A stretch of 5,519 bases of DNA from Synergistaceae bacterium (GTDB lineage Bacteria > Synergistota > Synergistia > Synergistales > Aminobacteriaceae): NCBI GenBank assembly GCA_017427625.1, contig JAFRSL010000227.1, forward strand, positions 1-5,519, in the 5' to 3' direction. Below, piece after piece: positions 1 to 5,519 of this stretch. The notes below the pieces were generated by a model that was not told the DNA's origin, searched no databases, and saw only the letters and a list, made by a program, of their open reading frames with translations. Made by a program: the position numbers and the translations under genes. Numbering within the stretch: the stretch's first letter is position 1; each line of letters begins with the position of its first letter.

Positions 1-1991
1 CCTCCGTGCCATCAATAACAACAGCTTCACTCCCATCGGCCATGCTCAACACTTCGTATGACGTCTCACTCGAAGCTGAAGGTACATCGCCCATCGTCTG
101 GAACTGCATCGGAAATCTCCCGAGAGGCCTTGAGCTTCACGCAGACGGCGCAATCAGAGGGAGGCCGGCAGTCTCTGGCTCGTTCGACATCAAGATCACG
201 GCAACAAACTCTGCCGGCGTTGACAGCAAGGACTTCACGCTCTTCGTTGACGGAATTGTTCCTAGCATTAAGATCAGGGGCAATCAATCAGGCTTCGAGA
301 GCAAGGAGTACAGCGCGGTCATCGAGGTTACAGGGACGAACCCCGTAGAGCTTTCCGTGTCCGACGGCGAGCTTCCGACGGGACTGAGGCTGAATCAGAC
401 AAACCGCACGATTTCTGGAACATTGGAGAAGGCGGGAGTTTACCCGTTTGAGCTTACGGCCTCCAACATTGCAGGGAAAGACTCGAAACGCTTCACGATT
501 ACGGTCTATGCCAGCGTCGCTCCGAGCATCACGACGAGCAGCAAGCTCCCCGATGCCTACAAGGACGAGGACTACGAGGCAAAACTCGCGGCTGAGGGCG
601 GAGATGAGCTTTCATGGACGCTGACTGACGGCGCACTTCCTGAGGGGCTTTCACTCGACCAGTACGCGGGCGTGATTTCCGGCAGAGTAACGACCTCGAA
701 GGTAACGACCTTCAAGTTCACAGTTACTGCGGCAAACGATTTCGGCTCAAAGTCAAAATCATTCAGCCTAAAGGTCAAGAGCGGTACACCCAGCTTCAAG
801 ACTGACGCTCTCAAAATCGGAAAGTGGCAGAAGAAGTACAGCCAGACCATCAAGCTGTCGAACTTCAAGGCTACAACTTGGACGATAATCGGCGACCTTC
901 CTGATGGCCTGACGTTCAACAAGGGCAAGATTTCCGGTAAGCCTCAGGAATGCGGGGAGTTCGATCTTACTGTCGTGGCAAGCAACGGGGCAATCGAGCT
1001 TACGCAGGACTACGAGCTTGTGATCAACGGGATTGCTCCGAAAATCAGCGGGTCATTCAAGAAGGGCACTGAAGGCGAATCGTACACATCGACGTTGAAA
1101 GCGAAGGGGACTACACCGATAGCGTGGGATTTCGAGGACCTTCCTGAAGGTTTGGATTTTTCCCCGAGCGAGACCGGTGAGACCTGCACAATCTCAGGAA
1201 CACCTAAGGCTTCGTTCAACAGCAAGATCAAGGTAACCATCACGAACGGTTCAGGCGATGACGATACCTCACTGAGCAAGGGGCTCAAGCTGACCATCAA
1301 AGCAGTGAAGCCAGTCTTTGCGACGAGTGCAGGGGAGCTCTCAACATGGACGCTCAATGTCTATCGTGAGCTTCAGTTCCAGCTGTCGAAGAAACCGAGC
1401 GAGGTTGAGTGGTCATGCTCAGGGACGCTTCCCAATGGACTTACGTTCGATGAGGACAAGGGACTTCTCTATGGAACGCCGGAAAAACTCGGAAGGTTCA
1501 AATTCTCGGTAACAGCCAAGAATGCGAGCAAGCCATCGTACAAGAAATCTCTGAACATCAACATGGAGATAGTCGAGGCTCAGGCACCGGTCTCAGAGGC
1601 ATTGCCTACACCCGGCAAAGACGAAATCCCTGCGTTTGAGAACGGAGTCGCGTACTACGATCGCGCTGAACTCACTACGGAAATGCTCGCTCGGATCGCA
1701 AACTCCGATGAAGTCATTGCGGCTGTTCTCCCGGCCATTGAGGTTGAGGAGGAAGGCATGTATGAGTTCACGGTGTCGCTCGACAGGTCAGTGCCGGAAG
1801 GCGGACGGCTTGTATGGCACTCGTTCCCGGACGGCGAGGACGACGAGAATGACGCAGACAATGCGATATTCCTCGACGATGAAGGCAACACTGTCGAGGT
1901 TGTCCCAGCATCCTACAGCGTAACGGTCAGTGCATGGCTCGAACCTGGAGTCATCTACGAGCCTGTTATTGCGGTTAAGATTAGGGACTAA
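1..1991 (+). CDS. Tandem putative-Ig-domain surface protein, 3' part (5' end outside window)
   Basis: The frame is open from the left edge to TAA at 1989-1991. The first possible start, GTG at 6, is almost certainly an internal valine, because it falls at the first strand of an Ig domain (compare VAPSITTSS in the third copy) and has no signal peptide or ribosome site. Counting from that valine, six Ig-like domains follow at about residues 1-83, 84-169, 170-260, 261-343, 344-434 and 435-523. Each shows the He_PIG pattern: PSI start, Y...L, P..W, LP.GL, I.G.P, then F.(V/L)TA.N. A linker leads to a distinct C-terminal region (about 543-661) without the Ig pattern, containing AAVLPAIEVEEEGMYEFTV and an acidic stretch near 609-629. 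Such domains are usually extracellular, so I infer a secreted or cell-surface structural or adhesive protein. No catalytic motif, sortase signal or C-terminal membrane anchor is visible. The downstream gene shares the same Ig family. The exact function is unknown. Confidence 0.88.
   Translation, partial: SVPSITTASLPSAMLNTSYDVSLEAEGTSPIVWNCIGNLPRGLELHADGAIRGRPAVSGSFDIKITATNSAGVDSKDFTLFVDGIVPSIKIRGNQSGFESKEYSAVIEVTGTNPVELSVSDGELPTGLRLNQTNRTISGTLEKAGVYPFELTASNIAGKDSKRFTITVYASVAPSITTSSKLPDAYKDEDYEAKLAAEGGDELSWTLTDGALPEGLSLDQYAGVISGRVTTSKVTTFKFTVTAANDFGSKSKSFSLKVKSGTPSFKTDALKIGKWQKKYSQTIKLSNFKATTWTIIGDLPDGLTFNKGKISGKPQECGEFDLTVVASNGAIELTQDYELVINGIAPKISGSFKKGTEGESYTSTLKAKGTTPIAWDFEDLPEGLDFSPSETGETCTISGTPKASFNSKIKVTITNGSGDDDTSLSKGLKLTIKAVKPVFATSAGELSTWTLNVYRELQFQLSKKPSEVEWSCSGTLPNGLTFDEDKGLLYGTPEKLGRFKFSVTAKNASKPSYKKSLNINMEIVEAQAPVSEALPTPGKDEIPAFENGVAYYDRAELTTEMLARIANSDEVIAAVLPAIEVEEEGMYEFTVSLDRSVPEGGRLVWHSFPDGEDDENDADNAIFLDDEGNTVEVVPASYSVTVSAWLEPGVIYEPVIAVKIRD
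6..1577 (+). repeat. Six tandem Ig-like (He_PIG-type) domain repeats in the first gene
   Basis: The protein-level repeats begin at about 6, 255, 513, 786, 1035 and 1308, each 80-91 residues long. The most constant landmarks are the LP.GL turn (for example LPRGL, LPTGL, LPEGL, LPDGL, LPEGL, LPNGL) followed 8-15 residues later by I.G.P or a variant. The copies differ strongly between these landmarks, and I see no long identical DNA stretch, so this is an old, diverged array rather than a recent expansion. Copy 4 (KTDALKIGKWQKKYSQ...) and copy 6 (LSTWTLNVYRELQFQ...) depart most from the family consensus. Confidence 0.85.
1632..1988 (+). other. C-terminal domain of unknown function in the first gene
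   Basis: About 119 residues follow the Ig array and end the protein. The start (AFENGVAYYDRAELTTEML) looks helical. Next comes a strand-rich part (AAVLPAIEVEEEGMYEFTV, GGRLVWHSFP), then an acidic segment rich in D and E (about 1830-1892) and a closing strand pair (YSVTVSAWLEPGVIYEPV). From memory, similar tails end other Ig-domain surface proteins of Synergistota, but I cannot confirm a named family. It has no LPxTG, no hydrophobic anchor and no GGC-type sorting motif. It could be a secretion, attachment or calcium-binding module; none of these is demonstrated. Confidence 0.5.
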
Positions 1992-2006
1992 CGGCGAGAA
2001 ATTAAA

Positions 2007-2036
2007 CCCTCCGGCCAATAACCGGGGGGCTTTTTT
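2007..2036 (+). terminator. Rho-independent terminator after the Ig-repeat gene
   Basis: CCCTCCGG (2007-2014) pairs with CCGGGGGG (2022-2029) over eight base pairs, one of them a T-G pair. The loop is seven bases (2015-2021), and six T's follow at 2031-2036. The hairpin lies 16 bases past the TAA of the upstream gene, as expected for an intrinsic terminator. It is also only 17 bases before the next start codon, so it would sit in the leader of any transcript that reads into the lectin gene. Confidence 0.85.
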
Positions 2037-2037
2037 G

Positions 2038-2044
2038 AAAGGAG
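2038..2044 (+). promoter_or_regulatory. Ribosome binding site of the lectin-repeat gene
   Basis: AAAGGAG, with its GGAG at 2041-2044, lies nine bases before the ATG at 2054. This is a good Shine-Dalgarno match and fixes the start, which is also supported by the signal peptide that begins at this ATG. The motif starts two bases after the terminator T-run. Confidence 0.85.
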
Positions 2045-2053
2045 CAAAATATC

Positions 2054-2122
2054 ATGAGACGTTTCATTGCGTTCATGCTGGCCATCGTCTTAATGGCATG
2101 GTCAGCGGCAGGAGCTTCGGCA
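2054..2122 (+). other. Sec signal peptide of the lectin-repeat protein
   Basis: These 23 codons give a short positive start (MRR), a hydrophobic stretch ([13 protein letters not shown]) and a small-residue site AGASA before MVYG. This matches signal peptidase I cleavage after Ala23. There is no lipobox cysteine, so it is not a lipoprotein, and the RR pair lacks the rest of a Tat motif. Confidence 0.88.
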
Positions 2123-5100
2123 ATGGTTTACGGCGAGGCAGGCTATGAGACTGAGGGCTACGATGAGGACTCCGCATGGGAGATTAACTCGGTTGCAACC
2201 CTCATCAAAGCAAGAGACGACATCAATGACGGGACAATCAGCATGGGGCGTTACTACAAGCTCACTGAAGACCTCGACATCACCAGCTTCACGGACTGGG
2301 TTCCCATCGGCCTCAGCAGCACCTACCCATTCAGGGGGTATTTTGACGGCAACGGCCACACAATCACGGTGAAGATCGCGCGCTCTGATGAGGAATATGC
2401 CGGACTCTTCGGCTACATCTACGGCGGGGAAATCTGCAACCTTTCCGTCAATGGAAGCGTAAGGCTCGCTACAGTCAATAAGTCGATCTCCATTTACGCG
2501 GGCGGAATTGCCGCTTGTGTCTCAAGGGGTACGATTGACAGCTGCAACTTCGACGGGAAAGTCAATCTTTCAGGCGCAAACAGGAATGATTACCAATATG
2601 CCGGAGGGATCGCTGGCTATGTGTCATCGGGCTTTGGCACGAACTCGGCGATAACCAACAACTCGACGGGCAAGAATGACGCATCGACGGCCGTAAAGGC
2701 ACTGTTCAGCATCAGCGATAACCCAAACACTTACGCAGGAGGGATTATCGGCAAGGTCAGGGTATACAACGAAGACTCTTCTGACGGGGTAACAATAACA
2801 GGCAATTACTCACGCCTCAAGACTCAGGCCGGACACACTGACACACTGACTTACGGGAACCTGGATAAATCTTACGGCTACATTTACCAGAACAAAATCC
2901 TAGTCTACGACAACAAAGAGTATGACCCTGAGGATTACCCGGACCCCGAACCGACAATCACAGCACCAACAATCACAACGTCATCACTCTCCAACGCTAC
3001 AGCAGGTCAATCGTATTCGGCCACTCTCGCGGCAACCGGCTCATCTCCAATAACATGGAGCGTCTACTCTGGCTCTCTCCCCAGCGGTCTCACTCTCTCA
3101 AGCTCAGGCGCGATCTCAGGCACTCCGGCGGCGGCAGGAACGTACACATTCACGGTTAAGGCCAGCAATTCCGGCGGTGATGCAACGAAGACATTCACGC
3201 TCGTTATCGCGTCAGGCTCAACATCAAGGAAGTACGGCTCGGAAGGTCATGGCGACAGTGAGGACGATGCTTGGGAGATTGACTCGCTCGAAACTCTGAA
3301 GAAATTCAGGGACGACATCAACAACGGCGCAGAAAGCGAAGGGAAATACTACAAGCTCACTGACGATATTGACCTCACAGGCGAGACTGACTGGGTCGCA
3401 ATCGGCAACAGCTTCAGCGACAGCAACTTCAGTGGGCACTTTGACGGCGGCGGACATACCATCAAAATCAACCTCAGGAAGTCTGAGTATATCGTTGGAG
3501 TCTTCGGGTACGTCATAGGCGGAACGGTGAAGAATCTCTCAGTCGAGGGAAATATCAGCGTTACATCAGATTCGGATGTCAGAGCCGGCGGTGTAATCTC
3601 AACCATCAGGGGCGGCTCGGTCGAAAACTGCAGCTTTGACGGCAGCATAACCATATCGGCAACGGACGATGCAGGCCATTGGTTCCATGCTGGCGGTATA
3701 GTTGCTGTCGCTCTCAATGAGGTCGTTTCCATCACGAACTGCTCGGTCGGAAAGAATGACGCTTCAACAGTCATAAAAGTTCAGGGCGGTTCAAGCGAGA
3801 GCATTTCGGGCTACAAGACCACTTATGCAGGAGGAATCATAAGCTACATTGATGACGCTGACAGTTCTACAACGGTTACAGGGAACTACACCAGGGCCGC
3901 AACAAGTGCCGAATACACGGAGACCCTTACGTGCGGAAGAAGGTATTACGGCAACGGTACTTTCTACAACAACGTTGAAGTCCCTGTTTCGGACGGCTCA
4001 TCGTCGAAGAAGTACGGCGAGGGAGAACACGGCGACAGCGAGAATGACGCTTGGGAGATCGACTCGGTTGAAACTCTCATGAAACTCCGTGATGATGTCA
4101 ACAGCGGATCAGTAGCGTCGGGAAAATACTTCAAGCTCACGGCTGACCTCGACATCTCAGGCTACACTGACTGGGCACCAATCGGCACAAACAGCCGTAC
4201 CCCATTCAGCGGCTACTTCAACGGCAACGGCCACACTGTAACCCTCAACATCTCGAACTCAACGCTGTCATACGTCGGACTCTTCGGATACGTCAGCGGA
4301 GGGACGATCCAGAATCTCTCGGTAGAAGGCACTGTAAAGGCAGACTATGGCACGAGCATCTACGTCGGCGGAATCATCGGCCACATAACCGGCGGAACAA
4401 TCAACAACTGCCGCTTCGACGGTACAGTGAGCGCAAAGCCTGGAGATTACTCGACCATAGGCGGAATAGTGGGATTTGCGCGCTCAGATTCAGGCTTGAA
4501 CATAACGAACAATTCCGTCGGACGAAAGGACACTTCATCAGTCGTCGAGGCTCTTCCGGTTGAAAAAGTGGCATATGCTGGCGGAATAGTTGGCTTCATA
4601 GCGGGCGAGGGGGACGCGATAGTTGTAACGGGGAACTATTCGAGGCTCAAGACTCAGGCAAAGTACACAAAGACCCTCACATACGGCACGGATTATGAGT
4701 GCGGCAACGGGACTTTTGCCAACAACATCGAGATCGACACCTCAGGAACTCTCGCAACTCCGCCGGTAATCACTACGGGTTCAGGGCTTGGGACGTTCAA
4801 GAAAGGCGACAGTGTTTCAGTTCAGCTTGAGGCAAGCGGCACGACCCCATTGACGTGGAGCATAACGGCCGGAAGTCTTCCAACAGGCCTTACGATGAGC
4901 AGCACAGGCCTGATCTCGGGGACTCTCACGGCTACAGGGACGTTCACCTTCACGGTCTATGCGTCGAACTCTGCGGGCTTAACGTCGTCAACATTCTCAA
5001 TGACCGTAACATCGTCAACGTCAGGAACTCATCGCTACCAGCTTTTCAACGAGAGCATGACATGGACGGAAGCTAAGGCATACTGTGAGAATCTTGGCGG

Positions 5101-5470
5101 GCATTTGGCGACGATAACCAGTCAGTCCGAGCATGATGAAGTCATGAAGCTTGTACCGCAGAACGAGAGGCGAATATACTGGCTCGGGGGCTTCAGGAAA
5201 TCTACATCGAGCGCGTGGGAATGGGTAACAGGCGAGGCATTCTCATTCACGAACTGGCACAGCGGCGAACCCAATAACGCATGGGGCGATGAATGTTACC
5301 TTGAGCTTTCCAGCTACCAGTACGACGGCTCATGGGGTTGGAATGACGAGAACAACACGAGCTATAATGCGAGCGTAACGGGATTCATCTGCGAATGGGA
5401 CGAGAACTGGAAAACCCGATGCTGCACTGTGGCATCTGCGGCGAACACGGCGGCGATCCCTCTTCGGTAG
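2054..5470 (+). CDS. Secreted GLUG-repeat / Ig-domain / C-type lectin protein, probable adhesin
   Basis: ATG at 2054 follows a clear ribosome site. Residues 1-23 form a Sec signal peptide: MRR, a hydrophobic core to about residue 17, and cleavage after AGASA. The mature protein has GLUG-rich unit 1 (about 26-293), an Ig-like domain (304-386), unit 2 (394-645), unit 3 (654-895), a second Ig-like domain (902-991) and a C-type lectin domain (993-1115). The units carry (Y)AGGI.G and GLFGY motifs typical of GLUG repeats, which are thought to form beta-helical rods on secreted proteins. The lectin domain has [18 protein letters not shown], the sugar/calcium motif EPN (1072-1074), WND (1096-1098) and closing FICEW. 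I infer a long surface or secreted adhesin with a carbohydrate-binding tip; the ligand is unknown. The native protein should end near residue 1115. The remaining 22 or so residues ([10 protein letters not shown]...) are read out of frame from a pyruvate, phosphate dikinase fragment, and the TAG at 5468-5470 is accidental. The 3' end of this gene is therefore artefactual or truncated. Confidence 0.88.
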   Translation: MRRFIAFMLAIVLMAWSAAGASAMVYGEAGYETEGYDEDSAWEINSVATLIKARDDINDGTISMGRYYKLTEDLDITSFTDWVPIGLSSTYPFRGYFDGNGHTITVKIARSDEEYAGLFGYIYGGEICNLSVNGSVRLATVNKSISIYAGGIAACVSRGTIDSCNFDGKVNLSGANRNDYQYAGGIAGYVSSGFGTNSAITNNSTGKNDASTAVKALFSISDNPNTYAGGIIGKVRVYNEDSSDGVTITGNYSRLKTQAGHTDTLTYGNLDKSYGYIYQNKILVYDNKEYDPEDYPDPEPTITAPTITTSSLSNATAGQSYSATLAATGSSPITWSVYSGSLPSGLTLSSSGAISGTPAAAGTYTFTVKASNSGGDATKTFTLVIASGSTSRKYGSEGHGDSEDDAWEIDSLETLKKFRDDINNGAESEGKYYKLTDDIDLTGETDWVAIGNSFSDSNFSGHFDGGGHTIKINLRKSEYIVGVFGYVIGGTVKNLSVEGNISVTSDSDVRAGGVISTIRGGSVENCSFDGSITISATDDAGHWFHAGGIVAVALNEVVSITNCSVGKNDASTVIKVQGGSSESISGYKTTYAGGIISYIDDADSSTTVTGNYTRAATSAEYTETLTCGRRYYGNGTFYNNVEVPVSDGSSSKKYGEGEHGDSENDAWEIDSVETLMKLRDDVNSGSVASGKYFKLTADLDISGYTDWAPIGTNSRTPFSGYFNGNGHTVTLNISNSTLSYVGLFGYVSGGTIQNLSVEGTVKADYGTSIYVGGIIGHITGGTINNCRFDGTVSAKPGDYSTIGGIVGFARSDSGLNITNNSVGRKDTSSVVEALPVEKVAYAGGIVGFIAGEGDAIVVTGNYSRLKTQAKYTKTLTYGTDYECGNGTFANNIEIDTSGTLATPPVITTGSGLGTFKKGDSVSVQLEASGTTPLTWSITAGSLPTGLTMSSTGLISGTLTATGTFTFTVYASNSAGLTSSTFSMTVTSSTSGTHRYQLFNESMTWTEAKAYCENLGGHLATITSQSEHDEVMKLVPQNERRIYWLGGFRKSTSSAWEWVTGEAFSFTNWHSGEPNNAWGDECYLELSSYQYDGSWGWNDENNTSYNASVTGFICEWDENWKTRCCTVASAANTAAIPLR
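2129..2935 (+). repeat. GLUG-rich unit 1
   Basis: This is the first of three homologous units of about 240-270 residues. It opens with [10 protein letters not shown] and [10 protein letters not shown], continues with [17 protein letters not shown] and [10 protein letters not shown], then the GLUG-type strands [31 protein letters not shown] and YAGGIIGKV. It closes with [11 protein letters not shown] and LTYG. Its last part ([18 protein letters not shown]) departs from the GNGTF.NN ending of units 2 and 3. A proline- and acid-rich linker ([12 protein letters not shown]) leads to the Ig domain. Confidence 0.85.
2963..3211 (+). repeat. Ig-like (He_PIG-type) domain between GLUG units 1 and 2
   Basis: Residues 304-386 read [20 protein letters not shown], then [29 protein letters not shown] and ASNSGG. 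This is close to the consensus of the family, and cleaner than the copies in the upstream gene. It separates unit 1 from unit 2, whereas units 2 and 3 are joined directly. Confidence 0.87.
3233..3985 (+). repeat. GLUG-rich unit 2
   Basis: It opens with [20 protein letters not shown] and repeats the order of unit 1: [96 protein letters not shown] and [11 protein letters not shown]. The opening segment is very like that of unit 3 in DNA as well as protein (GGCGACAG.GAG..., then GCTTGGGAGAT.GACTCG), which suggests 2 and 3 are the closer pair at this end. Confidence 0.85.
4013..4738 (+). repeat. GLUG-rich unit 3
   Basis: It opens with [20 protein letters not shown] and follows the same order: [110 protein letters not shown] and [11 protein letters not shown]. 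It is joined to unit 2 by a short serine-rich linker (SDGSSSKK) with no Ig domain. Its late segment NYSRLKTQA matches unit 1 rather than unit 2. Confidence 0.85.
4757..5026 (+). repeat. Ig-like (He_PIG-type) domain before the lectin domain
   Basis: Residues 902-991 show [50 protein letters not shown] and [12 protein letters not shown]. It is the same family as the other Ig domains here, with GTL in place of the usual GTP. It probably acts as a spacer carrying the C-terminal lectin domain. Confidence 0.85.
5030..5398 (+). other. C-type lectin domain (C-terminal tip)
   Basis: Residues 993-1115 form a compact C-type lectin-like domain. It begins with [19 protein letters not shown] and [15 protein letters not shown], continues with [33 protein letters not shown] and GWND, and ends in GFICEW. 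EPN with the following D/E and the WND pair are the residues that bind calcium and sugar in this family, and EPN is typical of mannose-type binders. Cys1011 and Cys1113 fit the conserved long disulfide. Cys1081 (in DEC) has no partner at the usual place after WND. Sugar binding is inferred, not shown. Confidence 0.88.
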
Positions 5471-5519
5471 CATTCTGCCAGGAACTGGGCCTGGACTATG
5501 TGTCCTGCTCGCCCTTCCG
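5398..5519 (+). CDS. ppdK: Pyruvate, phosphate dikinase, C-terminal fragment (truncated at both ends)
   Basis: A frame different from that of the lectin gene (codons from 5398, ATG at 5419 in the same frame) reads [20 protein letters not shown], then [20 protein letters not shown], and stays open to the edge. The CGEHGGDP and YVSCSPFR motifs are hallmarks of the PEP/pyruvate-binding C-terminal domain of PPDK, which interconverts pyruvate, ATP and phosphate with PEP, AMP and pyrophosphate in the cytoplasm. The Cys in SCSPF corresponds to the catalytic acid/base cysteine of this family. PEP synthase and PTS enzyme I have different motifs here. More than 800 upstream residues expected of PPDK are absent, since the lectin gene occupies that DNA, and there is no ribosome site. 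GC is higher than next door and all four leucines are CTG. It is therefore a fragment joined to foreign sequence, by assembly error or recombination. Confidence 0.85.

Noticed and set aside
6..8. GTG as the true start of the first gene
   Set aside because: It lies at the first strand of an Ig domain, with an open frame to the window edge, no ribosome site and no signal peptide. The gene is 5'-partial.
687..709. Short direct repeat GTAACGACC as a regulatory or mobile-element site
   Set aside because: It lies inside an Ig domain, is only nine bases long, and matches repeated codons (VTT) in the protein.
2054..2122. Twin-arginine (Tat) or lipoprotein signal
   Set aside because: The RR pair is not in a Tat consensus and there is no cysteine at the cleavage site; an ordinary Sec signal fits.
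3349..3774. 141-residue open frame on the minus strand, and other minus-strand frames such as 572-928 and 1010-1357
   Set aside because: They lie antisense to strongly supported repeat domains, have no recognisable domains or ribosome sites, and arise from the codon bias of the plus-strand genes.
2129..4738. CRISPR array or mobile-element repeats
   Set aside because: The repetition is long, protein-coding and diverged at synonymous sites. It has no short identical repeats with unique spacers and no terminal inverted repeats.
5030..5398. C-type lectin domain as the variable target of a diversity-generating retroelement
   Set aside because: Large surface proteins ending in a lectin fold are typical targets, and the tail is Asn-rich. 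However, no template repeat, reverse transcriptase or terminal GC-rich recognition element is in the window, and the downstream DNA is a ppdK fragment.
5419..5519. ATG at 5419 as the start of a separate small gene
   Set aside because: It has no ribosome site, and the conserved PPDK similarity (GRE...NP) already begins upstream of it. It is an internal methionine of a truncated ppdK.

Overview
The window looks like bacterial DNA of roughly 50% GC. It carries two large co-oriented genes for secreted, repeat-built surface proteins, followed at the right edge by a short piece of an unrelated housekeeping gene. The style of the proteins (arrays of putative Ig domains with the PSITTSSLP...Y...L.A.G...P..W...LP.GL.......I.G.P pattern, GLUG-repeat modules, and a tail of the AAVLPAIEVEEEGMYEFTV type) reminds me of gut or rumen Synergistota. 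That assignment rests on memory of similar proteins, not on a marker gene, so it is tentative.

Layout. Positions 1-1991 hold the 3' part of a gene whose start lies left of the window. It encodes six diverged putative Ig (He_PIG-like) domains in tandem, then a separate C-terminal domain of unknown function with an acidic segment. A GC-rich hairpin followed by six T's (2007-2036) closes this gene. A ribosome binding site begins immediately after it, with no room for a promoter in between. Positions 2054 to about 5400 encode a secreted protein of about 1,115 native residues: Sec signal peptide, GLUG unit 1, Ig domain, GLUG unit 2, GLUG unit 3, Ig domain, and a C-terminal C-type lectin domain with the sugar-binding EPN and WND motifs. 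The likely picture is an elongated surface or secreted adhesin in which beta-helix and Ig modules act as a stalk presenting a carbohydrate-binding tip. The upstream gene would be a related surface protein.

Right edge. From about 5398 to the window end, a different frame encodes an unmistakable C-terminal fragment of pyruvate, phosphate dikinase ([11 protein letters not shown] ... LDYVSCSPF). The lectin frame runs on into this DNA and stops only by chance at 5468-5470. The last about 120 bases are also richer in GC (61% against 51% in the preceding 120, counted by hand) and use only CTG for leucine, unlike the lectin domain. This points to a chimeric join, either an assembly artefact or a genuine recombination, so the last about 22 residues of the lectin reading frame should not be trusted.

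I see no RNA genes, CRISPR array, insertion sequence, integrase or diversity-generating retroelement parts. No complete new system is visible. The most interesting items are the GLUG/Ig/lectin architecture and the abrupt ppdK junction.
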